From Brevibacillus humidisoli (GTDB lineage: Bacteria > Bacillota > Bacilli > Brevibacillales > Brevibacillaceae), in the NCBI RefSeq assembly GCF_020923435.1, contig NZ_CP087263.1, positions 3,367,970 to 3,431,969 of the forward strand: a DNA stretch of 64,000 nt, written 5' to 3'. Shown here piece by piece: positions 1-9,594 of the stretch; position 1 is the first letter of the stretch; each line of letters opens with the position of its first letter. The notes beneath the pieces are model-generated. The model did not search any database, was not told where the DNA came from, and saw only the letters and a program-made list of their open reading frames with translations. The translations under genes and the position numbers were made by a program.

Positions 1-901
1 CGATCGAGGGGCAGGTGCCCATAATATCGGAAAAACGATAGAACCGTTCGGTATGTTCTGTTTGCTGTCCCTTCCCCATCTCTTTTGCCGATCGTTCCCC
101 GATGGCGACGGAACCAAAGACCCGATTCCTGTCATCCTGGATCGTGATCACCTTGAAGCTGGGATTGGCGGGCAGTTCCTTTCCAATACAGTCACCCAGG
201 AGCTTGGCAGCCGCCTGGTTTGCGCCCGTGATCCGCTGGTCTGCATCAAGCGTAACCAACGGGAGGGGGTGATGTTCCGTGACCACCTCCAGCTGCCGCA
301 GGGCAACGAGTTGTTTGGCCTGTATCTGTTGCAGCAGCAAGCGATTTTGATAGATCTCTGCCGCCAGAGGCGCGAACCTGGCCAGCGTCGGATGAAATGT
401 ATCTCGCGAACCGCTGATGTTAATTACACCGAGAAAGCTGCCTGTCTGATCAAAAATAGGTGAAGCGTCACAAGTGAGAAAGTGGTTTTCCTGAAAAAAG
501 TGCTCGCTCCCTCTCACCACAGCAGGAATTCTCTCTTCGATGGCAACGCCAATGGCATTGGTGCCTTTTCTGGATTCGTGCCAATTGGCGCCAACCTGGA
601 GCTGTACTTTTGCCGCATGAGAGGCAAAATCGGGATCGCCGACTGCAAAGAGGATCGTTCCGTTGGGATCGGTTAAAAACAGTACGCATCCAGACTGTTT
701 TATCAACGGATAGAGATTGTGAAAGACCGCTTCGGCATGTGTGATCAGGGGCTGATAGTGGCGCTGGAGCTCCTTGATCTCAGAACCGGTGATCAACTGA
801 TCGTCTGCTTTCTCATTCCGATTCAAGCCTACGAGATGACAACGCTTCCAGGATTGCTCGATGAAATGGCCGCTTTTGGCAAGGGAACGCTGAGACGACA
901 T
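1..901 (-). CDS. Sigma-54-dependent activator, AcoR-like (3' part missing)
   Basis: The reading frame starts at an ATG at 901 behind a GAAAGGAGGA ribosome site and stays open to the window edge, so only the first 300 codons are seen. The visible part begins like AcoR family proteins (MSSQRSLAKSGHFIEQSWKR), continues with a GAF-type sensory region (GTNAIGVAIEE, residues about 120-180) and a PAS-like stretch (about 220-280), and stops at FSDIMGTCPSI, the usual opening of a sigma-54 AAA+ domain. The AAA+ and HTH parts lie outside the window. It is divergent from an aldehyde dehydrogenase that has a -24/-12 promoter, so it most likely activates that gene in response to acetoin, ethanol or an aldehyde; the ligand is inference. 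Confidence 0.9.
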   Translation of the reverse strand, partial: MSSQRSLAKSGHFIEQSWKRCHLVGLNRNEKADDQLITGSEIKELQRHYQPLITHAEAVFHNLYPLIKQSGCVLFLTDPNGTILFAVGDPDFASHAAKVQLQVGANWHESRKGTNAIGVAIEERIPAVVRGSEHFFQENHFLTCDASPIFDQTGSFLGVINISGSRDTFHPTLARFAPLAAEIYQNRLLLQQIQAKQLVALRQLEVVTEHHPLPLVTLDADQRITGANQAAAKLLGDCIGKELPANPSFKVITIQDDRNRVFGSVAIGERSAKEMGKGQQTEHTERFYRFSDIMGTCPSI

Positions 902-947
902 AAGGCTCCTCCTTTCTCTTCCTTGTCTCCTCATCTTACCATATAGA

Positions 948-1002
948 TTGGAATATTTTGAATGTTCCATTTCGATCCATGTATCTGTTCCATTATGGAA
1001 CA
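948..1002. promoter_or_regulatory. Palindromic upstream activating sites for the AcoR-like activator
   Basis: Positions 986-1002 read TGTTCCATTATGGAACA, a perfect 8+1+8 palindrome. At 948-970 an imperfect copy has TTGGAAT facing ATGTTCCAT. Both are built from the TGTTCCA half-site. They lie about 55-100 bp upstream of the -24/-12 promoter and between the activator gene and its likely target, which is the normal place for enhancer sites of a sigma-54 activator. Binding by the neighbouring activator is inferred. Confidence 0.7.
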
Positions 1003-1054
1003 TAGACCCGCCGATCTGGTGCACTTTTCCCCGGCCTGACAGCGCTTCCACTTT

Positions 1055-1070
1055 TGGCATCCGTCTTGCA
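1055..1070 (+). promoter_or_regulatory. Sigma-54 (-24/-12) promoter of the aldehyde dehydrogenase operon
   Basis: TGGCAT, five bases, TTGCA matches the SigL/RpoN consensus TGGCAC-N5-TTGCA with one mismatch and correct GG-to-GC spacing. It lies 46 bp before the dehydrogenase start and downstream of the palindromic sites. Confidence 0.8.
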
Positions 1071-1116
1071 ATCTGCCGTAGCAAACCGATTTTGACAAAA
1101 AGAAGGAGGAATCGAC

Positions 1117-2637
1117 ATGATCTATGCACAACCCGGAAAAGAGGGAGCCAAGGTTACCTTTAAAAAACGCTACGGCAATTTTATTGGCGGGCAATGGGTA
1201 CCACCTGTGAAAGGAGAGTACTTTGAAAACATTTCACCCGTCAATGGAGCAGCCTTTTGCGAGATCCCCCGCTCCACAGCCGAAGATATTGAGCTGGCGC
1301 TTGACGCTGCTCACGCTGCCAAAGATGGCTGGGGGCGGACATCGGTGACGGAACGCGCCCGCCTTTTGAACCAGATTGCCGACCGGATGGAAGCCAATCT
1401 GGAAATGTTGGCGGTGGCCGAAACATGGGACAACGGGAAGCCCATCCGCGAAACATTGGCTGCCGACCTCCCGCTGGCGATCGATCACTTTCGCTATTTC
1501 GCCGGTTGCATACGTGCTCAGGAAGGATCTCTGGGCGAAATTGACCAGCATACGGTCGCCTATCATTTCCATGAGCCGCTTGGCGTCGTAGGACAAATCA
1601 TCCCCTGGAACTTCCCGCTGCTGATGGCTACCTGGAAGCTGGCTCCCGCCCTTGCGGCTGGCAATTGCGTGGTACTCAAACCTGCCGAGCAAACTCCTGC
1701 ATCGATCCTCGTCTTGCTGGAGCTGATTGAGGACCTGCTGCCTCCCGGTATCGTCAACGTAGTGAACGGTTTTGGGCTGGAAGCTGGGAAACCACTCGCA
1801 TCCAGCAGCCGCATCGCCAAAATTGCCTTTACCGGTGAGACCACGACAGGCCGTCTGATCATGCAGTACGCGTCGCAAAACATTATTCCGGTTACCCTTG
1901 AACTAGGCGGAAAATCGCCCAATATTTTCTTTGAAGATGTTCTCGCCAAAGATGACGCTTTTCTCAACAAAGCAATCGAGGGCTTTGTCATGTTCGCACT
2001 CAACCAGGGGGAAGTGTGCACATGCCCATCCCGGGCCCTGATTCAAGAATCGATCTATGATCGCTTCATGGAGAGAGCACTGGCCCGTGTCAAACAGATC
2101 AAGCAGGGAAATCCGCTGGACACGGATACGATGATCGGCGCCCAAGCCTCCTTTGAGCAGCTAGAGAAAATCATGTCGTATCTGGAAATCGGCAAGCAGG
2201 AAAAAGCCGAACTGCTTGCCGGCGGCGGAAGGAACGTGCTTGAGGGGGATTTGGCGGAAGGGTTCTACATTCAACCCACCGTATTCGCCGGCCATAACAA
2301 GATGCGCATCTTCCAGGAAGAGATCTTTGGACCTGTTGTCTCGGTAACCACCTTCCGCTCACAAGAGGAAGCATTGGAGATAGCCAATGACACCCTTTAT
2401 GGTCTGGGGGCGGGTGTGTGGACACGGAATATCAACACGGCCTTCCAGATGGGCAGAAGCATCCAGGCCGGTCGCGTCTGGACCAACTGTTACCACGCTT
2501 ATCCTGCACATGCCGCTTTCGGTGGCTACAAGATGTCCGGCATCGGAAGAGAGACCCATAAAATGATGCTGGATCACTATCAACAGACCAAAAACCTGCT
2601 GGTCAGCTATAGCCCGGATGCTTTGGGCTTCTTCTAA
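1117..2637 (+). CDS. NAD-dependent aldehyde dehydrogenase (acetaldehyde dehydrogenase type)
   Basis: This 506-residue protein has the full aldehyde dehydrogenase fold: the N-terminal FIGGQWVPP opening, PWNFPLLM cofactor-site motif, catalytic glutamate E262 in LELGGKSPN, and catalytic cysteine C301 in [12 protein letters not shown]. The double cysteine motif, the C-terminal ending and the following DUF779 gene match the ExaC/AcoD/AldB subgroup that oxidises acetaldehyde and similar short aldehydes to acids in the cytoplasm. The ATG at 1117 follows AAGGAGGA by six bases. Expression should depend on sigma-54 and the divergent activator. The exact substrate cannot be read from sequence. Confidence 0.93.
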   Translation: MIYAQPGKEGAKVTFKKRYGNFIGGQWVPPVKGEYFENISPVNGAAFCEIPRSTAEDIELALDAAHAAKDGWGRTSVTERARLLNQIADRMEANLEMLAVAETWDNGKPIRETLAADLPLAIDHFRYFAGCIRAQEGSLGEIDQHTVAYHFHEPLGVVGQIIPWNFPLLMATWKLAPALAAGNCVVLKPAEQTPASILVLLELIEDLLPPGIVNVVNGFGLEAGKPLASSSRIAKIAFTGETTTGRLIMQYASQNIIPVTLELGGKSPNIFFEDVLAKDDAFLNKAIEGFVMFALNQGEVCTCPSRALIQESIYDRFMERALARVKQIKQGNPLDTDTMIGAQASFEQLEKIMSYLEIGKQEKAELLAGGGRNVLEGDLAEGFYIQPTVFAGHNKMRIFQEEIFGPVVSVTTFRSQEEALEIANDTLYGLGAGVWTRNINTAFQMGRSIQAGRVWTNCYHAYPAHAAFGGYKMSGIGRETHKMMLDHYQQTKNLLVSYSPDALGFF

Positions 2638-2648
2638 AAGGAGAGGCC

Positions 2649-3050
2649 ATGAAGCGTGTACAAAAGGTGTTGGCCACGGAAGCAGCTTTGCAACTGATCG
2701 AACGCCTGAAACAGAAGCACGGCCCCTTGATGTTTCATCAATCGGGGGGATGCTGCGACGGAAGCTCACCTATGTGTTACCCGTTGGGAGAGTTCCACGT
2801 TGGCGATAGTGATGTCCTACTGGGAGAAATCGGAGAATGCCCGTTTTACATGAGCCGCGCCCAGTATGAATACTGGAAACACACCCAGCTGGTGATTGAT
2901 GTGGTCAAGGGAAGAGGAGGCATGTTCTCCTTGGAAGGCCCCGAAGGTGTACGCTTTCTGACCAGATCCAGAGTTTTTGATCCAGAGGAATACAGGCTGC
3001 TGCAGGAAGAATGGCAGCAGCAGTCTCACCCCGGCTCATCCGAGACTTGA
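2649..3050 (+). CDS. DUF779 family protein
   Basis: This 133-residue soluble protein starts 11 bp after the dehydrogenase stop behind AAAGGAG, so the two form an operon. It has the DUF779 cysteine pattern GGCCDGSSPMCYP (about residues 36-48), ECPFY and a C-terminal PEGVRFLTRSRVF. Members of this family are regularly encoded next to ExaC-type aldehyde dehydrogenases; their biochemical role is not known to me. The clustered cysteines suggest metal binding or a thiol role, which is inference. Confidence 0.88.
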   Translation: MKRVQKVLATEAALQLIERLKQKHGPLMFHQSGGCCDGSSPMCYPLGEFHVGDSDVLLGEIGECPFYMSRAQYEYWKHTQLVIDVVKGRGGMFSLEGPEGVRFLTRSRVFDPEEYRLLQEEWQQQSHPGSSET

Positions 3051-3059
3051 GAAGAATGC

Positions 3060-3085
3060 GCCCCCCTTATGTCAAAAAGGGGGGC
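3060..3085 (+). terminator. Hairpin terminator after the aldehyde dehydrogenase operon
   Basis: GCCCCCCTT at 3060-3068 pairs with AAGGGGGGC at 3077-3085 over an 8-base loop, just after the DUF779 stop. The following T run is weak (AACTT). It could also serve the convergent minus-strand operon, because the A run inside the loop lies on the correct side for that strand. Confidence 0.7.
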
Positions 3086-3190
3086 AACTTCGATAAACGT
3101 ATCGTCTTGTTCATTGGCTAATAGTGAGCAGGCCGTACCACTTGCCATGTAAAATGCGGGTCTCCCCAGTAAACCGGCGTTGCATCATGA

Positions 3191-4189
3191 CTATCGAACC
3201 CTGAATGTCTGATAGTTTCCAGAGGCTTTCACATCCCGATATACAGCGTGGGCAATGCCGATGTCGGTTGATCCCATTCCGATCAGGCAGGCACAGATGA
3301 TCTCTTTGTCATTTTCTCTCCCCGCTTTTTTGTGCGTAACAATGTCTGGCATCTCGGCATGGATATGAGCTTGCGTGAGTCTGCCCGCTTCGACAAGTTT
3401 GACCAGTTCACCGCGATGGGCATTCTGCTCCCAGTTGTCCACCACCAGTTTATCAGCACGGAGCGGGATTTGATCATCCAGTTCTTGAAAGGAACCTACA
3501 GATATGACAAGTGCTCCTTCTTTTACCCATTCCTTCATCACCAAAGGCTTGTTGGCTGTCGTGACGGTGACAAGAATATCTGCCTCTTCTGCCACATCCT
3601 GATTCCGTTCGGCCACTACAACTTCCACATTCAGTTCTCTGCTCATGTCCGCAGCAAATTGTTGGGCCACTTCTTTGTTGATGTCAATGATATGCACTTT
3701 TTCAACAGGAATCAGCTCCGCGATGGCTGTCAGATTGGTCCGCGCCTGGATTCCTGCGCCGATGATGCCGACCACTTTGGCATCCTGCTTCGCCAGGTAT
3801 TTCACGGCCACACCTGTAGCAGCTCCAGTACGGTAATCGGTGATGTAGCTGCCATCCATCACAGCAAGCAATTCTCCTGTTCTTGGGTCATTTAATAAGA
3901 TCGTACCACTGATATACGGAAGCCCTTTGGCTCTGTTGCCTTCAAAACCGCAGACCCACTTGATCCCCGAGATATCGATCTGCTCGCCGATATACGCGGG
4001 CATCGCATTAAAGGACCCGCCATATGGCGGCCAATCGTTTCCTTCCCCTAGATCAAGCGTAATCTTTGACGGCATCAGGACTTGTTCGCTTCCATGCGCC
4101 CTCCATACCTGCTCTACGATCCCAATCATCTTTTTCATGCCAAGCACTTCTTTTACCTGTTGTTGCGAAATGAGCAGAACCTCTGTCAT
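3191..4189 (-). CDS. Ornithine cyclodeaminase/mu-crystallin family protein
   Basis: This 332-residue protein has the family layout: a substrate-binding half with KWVCGFEGNRAKGLPYISG (about 78-96), then a Rossmann domain with VVGIIGAGIQARTN (about 138-151) and the closing ELDDQIPLRADKLVVDN region. Members use NAD(P)H or bound NAD and act as ornithine cyclodeaminase, alanine dehydrogenase, ketimine reductase or related enzymes; the sequence alone does not decide which. The start follows AGAGGAGGG. It is last in the aminotransferase-transporter operon, 58 bp after the transporter stop, which points to amino acid breakdown or amino/keto acid conversion. Confidence 0.87.
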   Translation of the reverse strand: MTEVLLISQQQVKEVLGMKKMIGIVEQVWRAHGSEQVLMPSKITLDLGEGNDWPPYGGSFNAMPAYIGEQIDISGIKWVCGFEGNRAKGLPYISGTILLNDPRTGELLAVMDGSYITDYRTGAATGVAVKYLAKQDAKVVGIIGAGIQARTNLTAIAELIPVEKVHIIDINKEVAQQFAADMSRELNVEVVVAERNQDVAEEADILVTVTTANKPLVMKEWVKEGALVISVGSFQELDDQIPLRADKLVVDNWEQNAHRGELVKLVEAGRLTQAHIHAEMPDIVTHKKAGRENDKEIICACLIGMGSTDIGIAHAVYRDVKASGNYQTFRVR

Positions 4190-4247
4190 CTCGATTTCCC
4201 TCCTCTTTCCATCATCAATTATCTTTTGTCTCTGCTGGCAAGATCGA

Positions 4248-5633
4248 TTAGAATGGCCCCCAGTCTATGACAACGGCGAATGCGATTACCAGCATCACCC
4301 ATATTCCCCATTTGACCATGAGAGGGACCATGAACCGAAACCACTTGTTAAAGGGAATGCCGGCGATTCCCAATGAAGCCATTAACACCGAATGGGTGGG
4401 GGTGATCAGATTCCAGAAGCCGTCACCTGCTTGAAAAGCAAGCACAGCCACTTGGCGGTTAAGTTGAATCAAATCGCTTAATGGACCTAAAATCGGCATC
4501 ACAACAACCGCCTGTCCGCTCGATGAGGGCATGATAAAGTTGAAGATACCTGTTATGAAGTACATCCCCCACGCCGCAATGATCGGACTCCATTCCTGCA
4601 ATGGGATCGAAAGGCCGTACACAATCGTATCCAGTATATTCCCTTGTTCCATGACGACCAGTACGCCTCGGGAGATTCCTACAAGGATTGCCGCCGTTGT
4701 CATCTCTCTGGCTCCATCCATAAACTGATCCGTCACCCGATTGAAATCTCCTTTGTACAGGATCAAACCGATGACAAAGCCCATCAGGATAAACAGCGCA
4801 CTCAGTTCGGCGAAATACCAACCCAGTTTGATGATTCCGAAAATTAGGCCGATTAGGGATATGCCCAGAATCGTAAGCACAATCTTATGTTGCTTTGTTA
4901 ACGTGGTATCCAGTTCCTCGTTATCGTTCAGATTTGTTTCCATTCCATAGATCACGCTTTGTTTGGGATCTTTTTTCACCCTGCTAGCATATCGAATCAG
5001 GTGGTGAGCCGCGATAGCCACAGCGCCAATCATAAAAACGGTCCGCAATCCTACTCCCGAAAACAACGGCAGTTCTACAAGGTTTTGCGCAATTCCTGTT
5101 GAAAAGGGATTGAGCGGACCGGCCGAATATCCCGCATACACCCCCAGCAATACGATAGCGACAGCGGTAACACGGTCATAGCCTAGCGCAGCACACATCG
5201 TGATCAAGATGGCGACAAACGGCAAGGTTTCTTCTGACATGCCAAACGTGGCCCCGCCAATCGCAAACGCACTCATCACGACAAGAATAAACATCGACTC
5301 TTTTCCGGAAAACCGTTGAATTAGCCTGGCCAATAAGGTGTTGATCGCGCCGCTTTTGATCACGATGTGAAAGACGCCACCAATAATAAAGATGAAGCTG
5401 ATGATTTCCGAGGCTTTGATAATGCCGTAAAAGATCGATGACAGCATGTCCCATAGGCCCACCGGATTTGACTCAACCGCATGGTAACTGCCAGATACGA
5501 CGACTGTTTTCCCCGTTCGCGGATCCTCCATGCGATCAAATTCTCCGGCGGGAACCACATAGGTAAGCAGGGTACAAAATAAAATGACGATCATCAACAA
5601 GGAGACAGATGAAGGAAATTTCACTTTGATCAT
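4248..5633 (-). CDS. YfcC family membrane transporter
   Basis: The 461-residue product is an integral membrane protein with about 11-12 hydrophobic segments, a motif near the start ([13 protein letters not shown]) and the repeated signature [14 protein letters not shown] and [14 protein letters not shown]. These are marks of the YfcC/COG1288 group in the DcuC superfamily, which includes proposed basic amino acid carriers. I place the start at the ATG at 5633 because it overlaps the aminotransferase stop in an ATGA and follows AAAGGGG with seven bases; a GTG two codons upstream is possible. Import of the substrate handled by the flanking aminotransferase is the likely role. Confidence 0.85.
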   Translation of the reverse strand: MIKVKFPSSVSLLMIVILFCTLLTYVVPAGEFDRMEDPRTGKTVVVSGSYHAVESNPVGLWDMLSSIFYGIIKASEIISFIFIIGGVFHIVIKSGAINTLLARLIQRFSGKESMFILVVMSAFAIGGATFGMSEETLPFVAILITMCAALGYDRVTAVAIVLLGVYAGYSAGPLNPFSTGIAQNLVELPLFSGVGLRTVFMIGAVAIAAHHLIRYASRVKKDPKQSVIYGMETNLNDNEELDTTLTKQHKIVLTILGISLIGLIFGIIKLGWYFAELSALFILMGFVIGLILYKGDFNRVTDQFMDGAREMTTAAILVGISRGVLVVMEQGNILDTIVYGLSIPLQEWSPIIAAWGMYFITGIFNFIMPSSSGQAVVVMPILGPLSDLIQLNRQVAVLAFQAGDGFWNLITPTHSVLMASLGIAGIPFNKWFRFMVPLMVKWGIWVMLVIAFAVVIDWGPF

Positions 5634-6979
5634 GTGCACACCCCTTTTGTTTTGCTAGATCGCTGCAGTTCATGCTCGTATTCCGCCAATGCCTCATCCA
5701 GCATGTTCAAGCCTTCATCGATCTGCTCCTGTGTCACAATTAAAGGCGGGATCATGCGAATTACTTCTCCGTAGTTCCCACATAGGTAGAACAACACTCC
5801 CTTTTCGAGGGCCAGATCCAAAACTCTCAACACCCCCTCTCCATCTGGTTCCTTCGTGACCGGGTTGATCAGTTCAATCCCAATCATCAAGCCAACGCCG
5901 CGAATATCACCAATCACCTGATGCTTTTCTTTCATTTTTTGCAATTTTTCCATCGCATAGGTACCCATCGCTCGCGCGTTCTCCAGCAAACGCTCTTCCC
6001 GGATCACCTCCAGAGTGGTCAGTGCGACTGAGCAGGCAATCGGATTCCCGCCAAACGTCGTCCCATGACTGCCTAACGGCCACTGTTTCATCAACTTACT
6101 CGAGGCGACCGTTGCGCTTAACGGCAGGCCGGAGGCAATCCCTTTGGCGATGGCCATGATATCCGGCACAACCTCGAACGTCTGCGCTGCAAACCATTCT
6201 CCGGTACGTCCAAATCCGGTTTGTACTTCGTCAAATATGAGCAGGATGCCATGCTGATCGCATATTTGCCTGATCTTCTTGAGCCAACCACTTGGCGGAA
6301 CTATATAGCCCCCCTCACCCAGAACTGGCTCTATGATCATACAAGCTACCTCTTCCGGTGTTACCTGATGTCGAAACAAACGCTGCACGTCTTGTTCCAA
6401 CTTCTCCACACAATAGCTGTCCGGATCCATCCCAGGAGGACACTCTCTCACGTTGGCGTAAGGCAGTTGATACGCAAAGGTAGACGACTGAACGTATTTA
6501 CGATATTTGCTTTTCGAGGTGGTAACACTTAAGGCACCAAGAGAACGTCCATGAAAACAGCCCGTAAATGAGACCACATAGGGACGTCTCGTTACGTACT
6601 TGGCCAGTTTCAGCGCTCCTTCGATCGCTTCCGTTCCACTGTTGGCAAAAAAGAAACAATCCAGATCGCCCGGCAGAATCTCCGCCAATTGATCGGCCAA
6701 ACGCAAGATAGATTCGTAGATAATAACGCCAGAAGGACCATGCATCAGTTGATCAGCCGCATCTTTGATGCTTTGTACGATTTTCGGATGCCGATGACCG
6801 GTGTTGGCTACGGCGATGCCCGAGGTGAAATCCAGATACCTCCTGCCGTCCAAGCCGTAATAATAGCACCCTTCCTCCTTTACGACAGGTAAATTGGGAT
6901 GATCTTTCGCCATACTAGGTGCTAAACGATTGGGCATATTTTTGACAAGATGCTCCCAATCCTCCCAATCTTTCTCCAT
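5630..6979 (-). CDS. Class III PLP-dependent aminotransferase
   Basis: This 449-residue cytoplasmic enzyme carries the class III features: [14 protein letters not shown] near residue 112, GCFHGRS, the [14 protein letters not shown] block containing the PLP-contacting aspartate, and the Schiff-base lysine in [14 protein letters not shown] (about 285). It resembles 4-aminobutyrate and acetylornithine/ornithine aminotransferases; length and C-terminal sequence fit the GABA-type branch better than ornithine transaminase. It is first in a three-gene operon with a transporter and an ornithine cyclodeaminase-like enzyme and sits 54 bp after a consensus sigma-54 promoter. The substrate is unproven. 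Confidence 0.88.
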   Translation of the reverse strand: MEKDWEDWEHLVKNMPNRLAPSMAKDHPNLPVVKEEGCYYYGLDGRRYLDFTSGIAVANTGHRHPKIVQSIKDAADQLMHGPSGVIIYESILRLADQLAEILPGDLDCFFFANSGTEAIEGALKLAKYVTRRPYVVSFTGCFHGRSLGALSVTTSKSKYRKYVQSSTFAYQLPYANVRECPPGMDPDSYCVEKLEQDVQRLFRHQVTPEEVACMIIEPVLGEGGYIVPPSGWLKKIRQICDQHGILLIFDEVQTGFGRTGEWFAAQTFEVVPDIMAIAKGIASGLPLSATVASSKLMKQWPLGSHGTTFGGNPIACSVALTTLEVIREERLLENARAMGTYAMEKLQKMKEKHQVIGDIRGVGLMIGIELINPVTKEPDGEGVLRVLDLALEKGVLFYLCGNYGEVIRMIPPLIVTQEQIDEGLNMLDEALAEYEHELQRSSKTKGVCT

Positions 6980-7032
6980 TTGGATTCCCCCCTACATAAG
7001 AACAACTAAGATCGATTTGGGGAATCGTTTTT

Positions 7033-7048
7033 TGCAATATACGTGCCA
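7033..7048 (-). promoter_or_regulatory. Consensus sigma-54 promoter of the aminotransferase operon
   Basis: On the minus strand TGGCAC, GTATA, TTGCA is an exact match to the -24/-12 consensus with correct spacing. It lies just after the activator gene's terminator and before the aminotransferase, so the AAA+ activator encoded upstream is its obvious partner. Confidence 0.88.
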
Positions 7049-7057
7049 AATATTTTG

Positions 7058-7106
7058 AAAGGCTCACGAACCAGAGGCTTCCCTCTGCGCTCATGAGCCT
7101 TTTTTG
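7058..7106 (-). terminator. Terminator of the sigma-54 activator gene
   Basis: AAAGGCTCA and TGAGCCTTT pair across an inner CAGAGG/CCTCTG stem, a two-step hairpin between the activator stop and the next promoter. The A/T tracts flank both sides, so it may work on either strand. It separates constitutive activator transcription from the sigma-54 operon. Confidence 0.7.
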
Positions 7107-7112
7107 GATCTG

Positions 7113-8498
7113 CTAGAGGCCGTACTTTTGCAGTTTTCTGACGATCGACGGTTGGCTAATGCCGAGCACTTTTGCCATCTCCGTCTGTGTTTTGCAAACC
7201 GTTTTTGCCCGGGCAAGAATCTCCCGTTCGTACTCCTCCAGCATCTCCTTCATCGTTCTCGGATGGTCGTCGGATTCTCCCGGCAAGCTGATAGCGGGGA
7301 TAGGCGAAGCATATGCATCCGGAAGATCTTTTAGGGTAATGACCGGAGAGGACGAGGTGACGACCAACCGCTCTATTAGATTGATCAACTCTCTTACGTT
7401 TCCCTTCCATTCGATAGAGAGCAAGCGCTTCAGCACGTCCTCGTGCAGTTCTCGTTTCCGGTGATACTTTTTGGAAAACTGGGTGAGCAATCGGTCGATT
7501 AAGGGGATGATATCCTCTGTCCGTTCGCGTAAAGGCGGGATTGTAATCGGCACAACGTTGAGCCGGAAGAATAAATCTTGCCGAAAGGTTTTTTTCCGCA
7601 CCATCTCTTCCAGATTTCGATTGGTGGCGGCGATCAGTCGGAAGTCCACCTTTTTGATCGCGGTCCCCCCTACGCGATAGAATTGCTTTTCTTGAATAAA
7701 TTTTAGTACCTTCACTTGATTGGCAAACGATAATTCACCGATTTCATCGAGAAACAAGGTACCTCCTTCGGCCAATTCGGCAAAACCAAGCTTGCCCTTT
7801 TTATTGGCCCCAGTAAATGAACCCGTCTCATAACCGAAAAACTCCGCTTCAAACAGCGATTCCGGAATCGCTCCACAGTTTACTTCAATAAAAGGGCCGC
7901 TGCGGCGCGGGCTTTTTTGGTGAATAAACTTGGCGATGAGCGACTTCCCTACACCTGACTCACCTAACAAGAGCACATTTACATCAACCTCGGCGATCTG
8001 CAGTGCTGTATCAATCACGTTTCGCATCTTTGCACTGTTTGCGATCACGCCATCGACCAGGTAGCTGCGGCTTCTCATCAGTTCCAATTCACTTTTTACA
8101 CGCTGCATCTCGTCTTTCATCTCAATCAGGTACTTTTCCATTTCCAACAATTCGGTCACGTCATGAGAGTAGCTGACGATGCGAACCAGGTCATTATTGG
8201 GATCAAACACCGGGATTCCGGTAACCAGCAGCTTTTTTCCGGTCTGCGTGGTTTGAATAAACGTTGTCTTCTTCCTGTTTTTGATCACAATGGGAGTAGC
8301 CAGCGGCGTAAACAAGCCTTCCTTTTCCAAGTCGTAAACAGACTTTCCGATCAAATCCTCCGAGTTGACGTCATAGATGGAGCCGGTCGCCTCACTTACC
8401 TTGAGAATGATTCCTTCGGTATTGGTGACCAATATATCATCCTTCAATGAGTGGAGAATGGCTTCGTATTCGTTCCATTTTTTCTTTCGCGTGCCCAT
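7113..8498 (-). CDS. Sigma-54 interaction domain regulator with PAS domain (RocR-like)
   Basis: The 461-residue protein has an N-terminal PAS domain (about 10-115), a short coiled linker, an AAA+ domain with Walker A GESGVGKS (about 178-185), the sigma-54 contact loop GSFTGA in place of the usual GAFTGA, Walker B GTLFLDEIGE and the arginine region, and a C-terminal Fis-type helix-turn-helix ending SQPSIVRKLQKYGL. It activates sigma-54 holoenzyme. With no receiver domain, a small ligand sensed by PAS is likely. The consensus -24/-12 promoter and aminotransferase operon directly downstream are the predicted target. The start follows GGGGGGAG. Confidence 0.92.
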   Translation of the reverse strand: MGTRKKKWNEYEAILHSLKDDILVTNTEGIILKVSEATGSIYDVNSEDLIGKSVYDLEKEGLFTPLATPIVIKNRKKTTFIQTTQTGKKLLVTGIPVFDPNNDLVRIVSYSHDVTELLEMEKYLIEMKDEMQRVKSELELMRSRSYLVDGVIANSAKMRNVIDTALQIAEVDVNVLLLGESGVGKSLIAKFIHQKSPRRSGPFIEVNCGAIPESLFEAEFFGYETGSFTGANKKGKLGFAELAEGGTLFLDEIGELSFANQVKVLKFIQEKQFYRVGGTAIKKVDFRLIAATNRNLEEMVRKKTFRQDLFFRLNVVPITIPPLRERTEDIIPLIDRLLTQFSKKYHRKRELHEDVLKRLLSIEWKGNVRELINLIERLVVTSSSPVITLKDLPDAYASPIPAISLPGESDDHPRTMKEMLEEYEREILARAKTVCKTQTEMAKVLGISQPSIVRKLQKYGL

Positions 8499-8862
8499 GG
8501 TGACACTCCCCCCTTGCGCTTCCTATCCAAAAATGAATAGTTGCTGATCCCACCTCTCCAATCATCACGGTGCAGCTGAATTCATCGCAATTATTCGTTT
8601 TTTGATATATTATACAATTTAGAATAATAGGATTGCTACCGCATCTTCACCGAATCATCACAGCAAATCATGCAACGCTTCACAACCGAATCTTTTGATT
8701 CTGTGAGGACAAAAGCGCACGCTACTATAAGGGGAACAACACCAAAAACTCGCATCTCACATAGACGGTACAAATGACGTAGCGGTAGACAACGAGGAAA
8801 ACAAAACATTCCTTGGCGACCATCCGCCATTAGACTGACGAGAACGATACAGCAATCTTGTG
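8499..8862. other. Gene-free interval between the sigma-54 activator and tetR
   Basis: No convincing gene is seen in these 364 bases. A 64-codon frame at 8636-8830 has no ribosome site and no recognisable content. A TATAAT on the minus strand at 8609-8614, about 110 bp before the activator start, may be its -10 box, but the -35 is poor. Confidence 0.4.
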
Positions 8863-9501
8863 TTATGTCAGCTGCTTATACACCCCGTGCTTGATCATCC
8901 CAATCCATTCGCTCATTTCTTCGTGGAACATCTGTAAGGCATGTAATCCCTTATCCTGTTTGTCGTAATGCTCGCGAACGTGCTGCCTGGTTAGAGCCTC
9001 AACTGATGTGAGCAAAAAGTGAAGCACTTTTTCCGGAGAGACCCCATGTTGAAACCGTGATACGTCCACTCCACTCAGAAACAAAGGCGTATACCTTTGA
9101 AAGAAATCTGATTCTCTCTGCTTGATCTCGTCTTTACATTCTCCGGGCCGGTCAACGAAGGTAGTGACAGCCATATGATAAGCGGACGGCTCTTCAAAAA
9201 ATAAGGTCATCTTAGCCATGTGGATCTCAATAAAACGCTGCAGCATGTCATCTGACAGGGACGGCAGCCGGGCGTCAAGATAAGCAAAGAAATATTCTAT
9301 GCAAGCGTCTACCACATAGAGAAACAATGTTTTTTTATTGGAAAAGAAATGAAACAGCATCCCTTTGGATACACCCGCCCTCTTTACGATGTGATTGGTC
9401 GATGCTAGTTCGTATCCTTTATCGGCAAACTCTTGCAAGGCTGCTTCCACGATCTTTCGTTTGTTTGGTTCCATCTGGTCGGGCCAAAGGAGGGACATCA
9501 T
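8863..9501 (-). CDS. TetR family transcriptional repressor
   Basis: The product of about 212 residues opens with a TetR helix-turn-helix (KIVEAALQEFADKGYELAST through GVSKGMLFHFFSNKKTLF, residues about 15-60), followed by an all-helical ligand domain that I cannot match to a named ligand. Several starts are stacked (GTG 9510, ATG 9507, ATG 9501); I chose 9501 because AAAGG then stands eight bases away. It is divergent from a DoxX-like gene and the gap holds two near-identical 16-bp palindromes overlapping promoter elements on both strands, so self-control and repression of the neighbour are likely. Confidence 0.9.
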   Translation of the reverse strand: MMSLLWPDQMEPNKRKIVEAALQEFADKGYELASTNHIVKRAGVSKGMLFHFFSNKKTLFLYVVDACIEYFFAYLDARLPSLSDDMLQRFIEIHMAKMTLFFEEPSAYHMAVTTFVDRPGECKDEIKQRESDFFQRYTPLFLSGVDVSRFQHGVSPEKVLHFLLTSVEALTRQHVREHYDKQDKGLHALQMFHEEMSEWIGMIKHGVYKQLT

Positions 9502-9565
9502 CTTCATCACCTTTCCTGCGTTTTATCGGTTCGTTGTGATCTTCATACTGGTATCGTACACGACA

Positions 9566-9594
9566 TTGACCACCTGGTCAAAATCAGATATGAT
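9566..9594 (+). promoter_or_regulatory. Predicted promoter of the DoxX-like gene
   Basis: TTGACC at 9566-9571, a 17-base spacer and TATGAT at 9589-9594 form a good sigma-A promoter whose -35 box is part of the first operator. Repressor binding would block it directly. On the opposite strand TTGACC of the second operator and a TATAAT stand only 15 bases apart. Confidence 0.65.

Noticed and set aside
8636-8830. Small frame of 64 codons between the sigma-54 activator and tetR
   Set aside because: No ribosome site, Cys/Met/Val-rich random look and no flanking operon structure.
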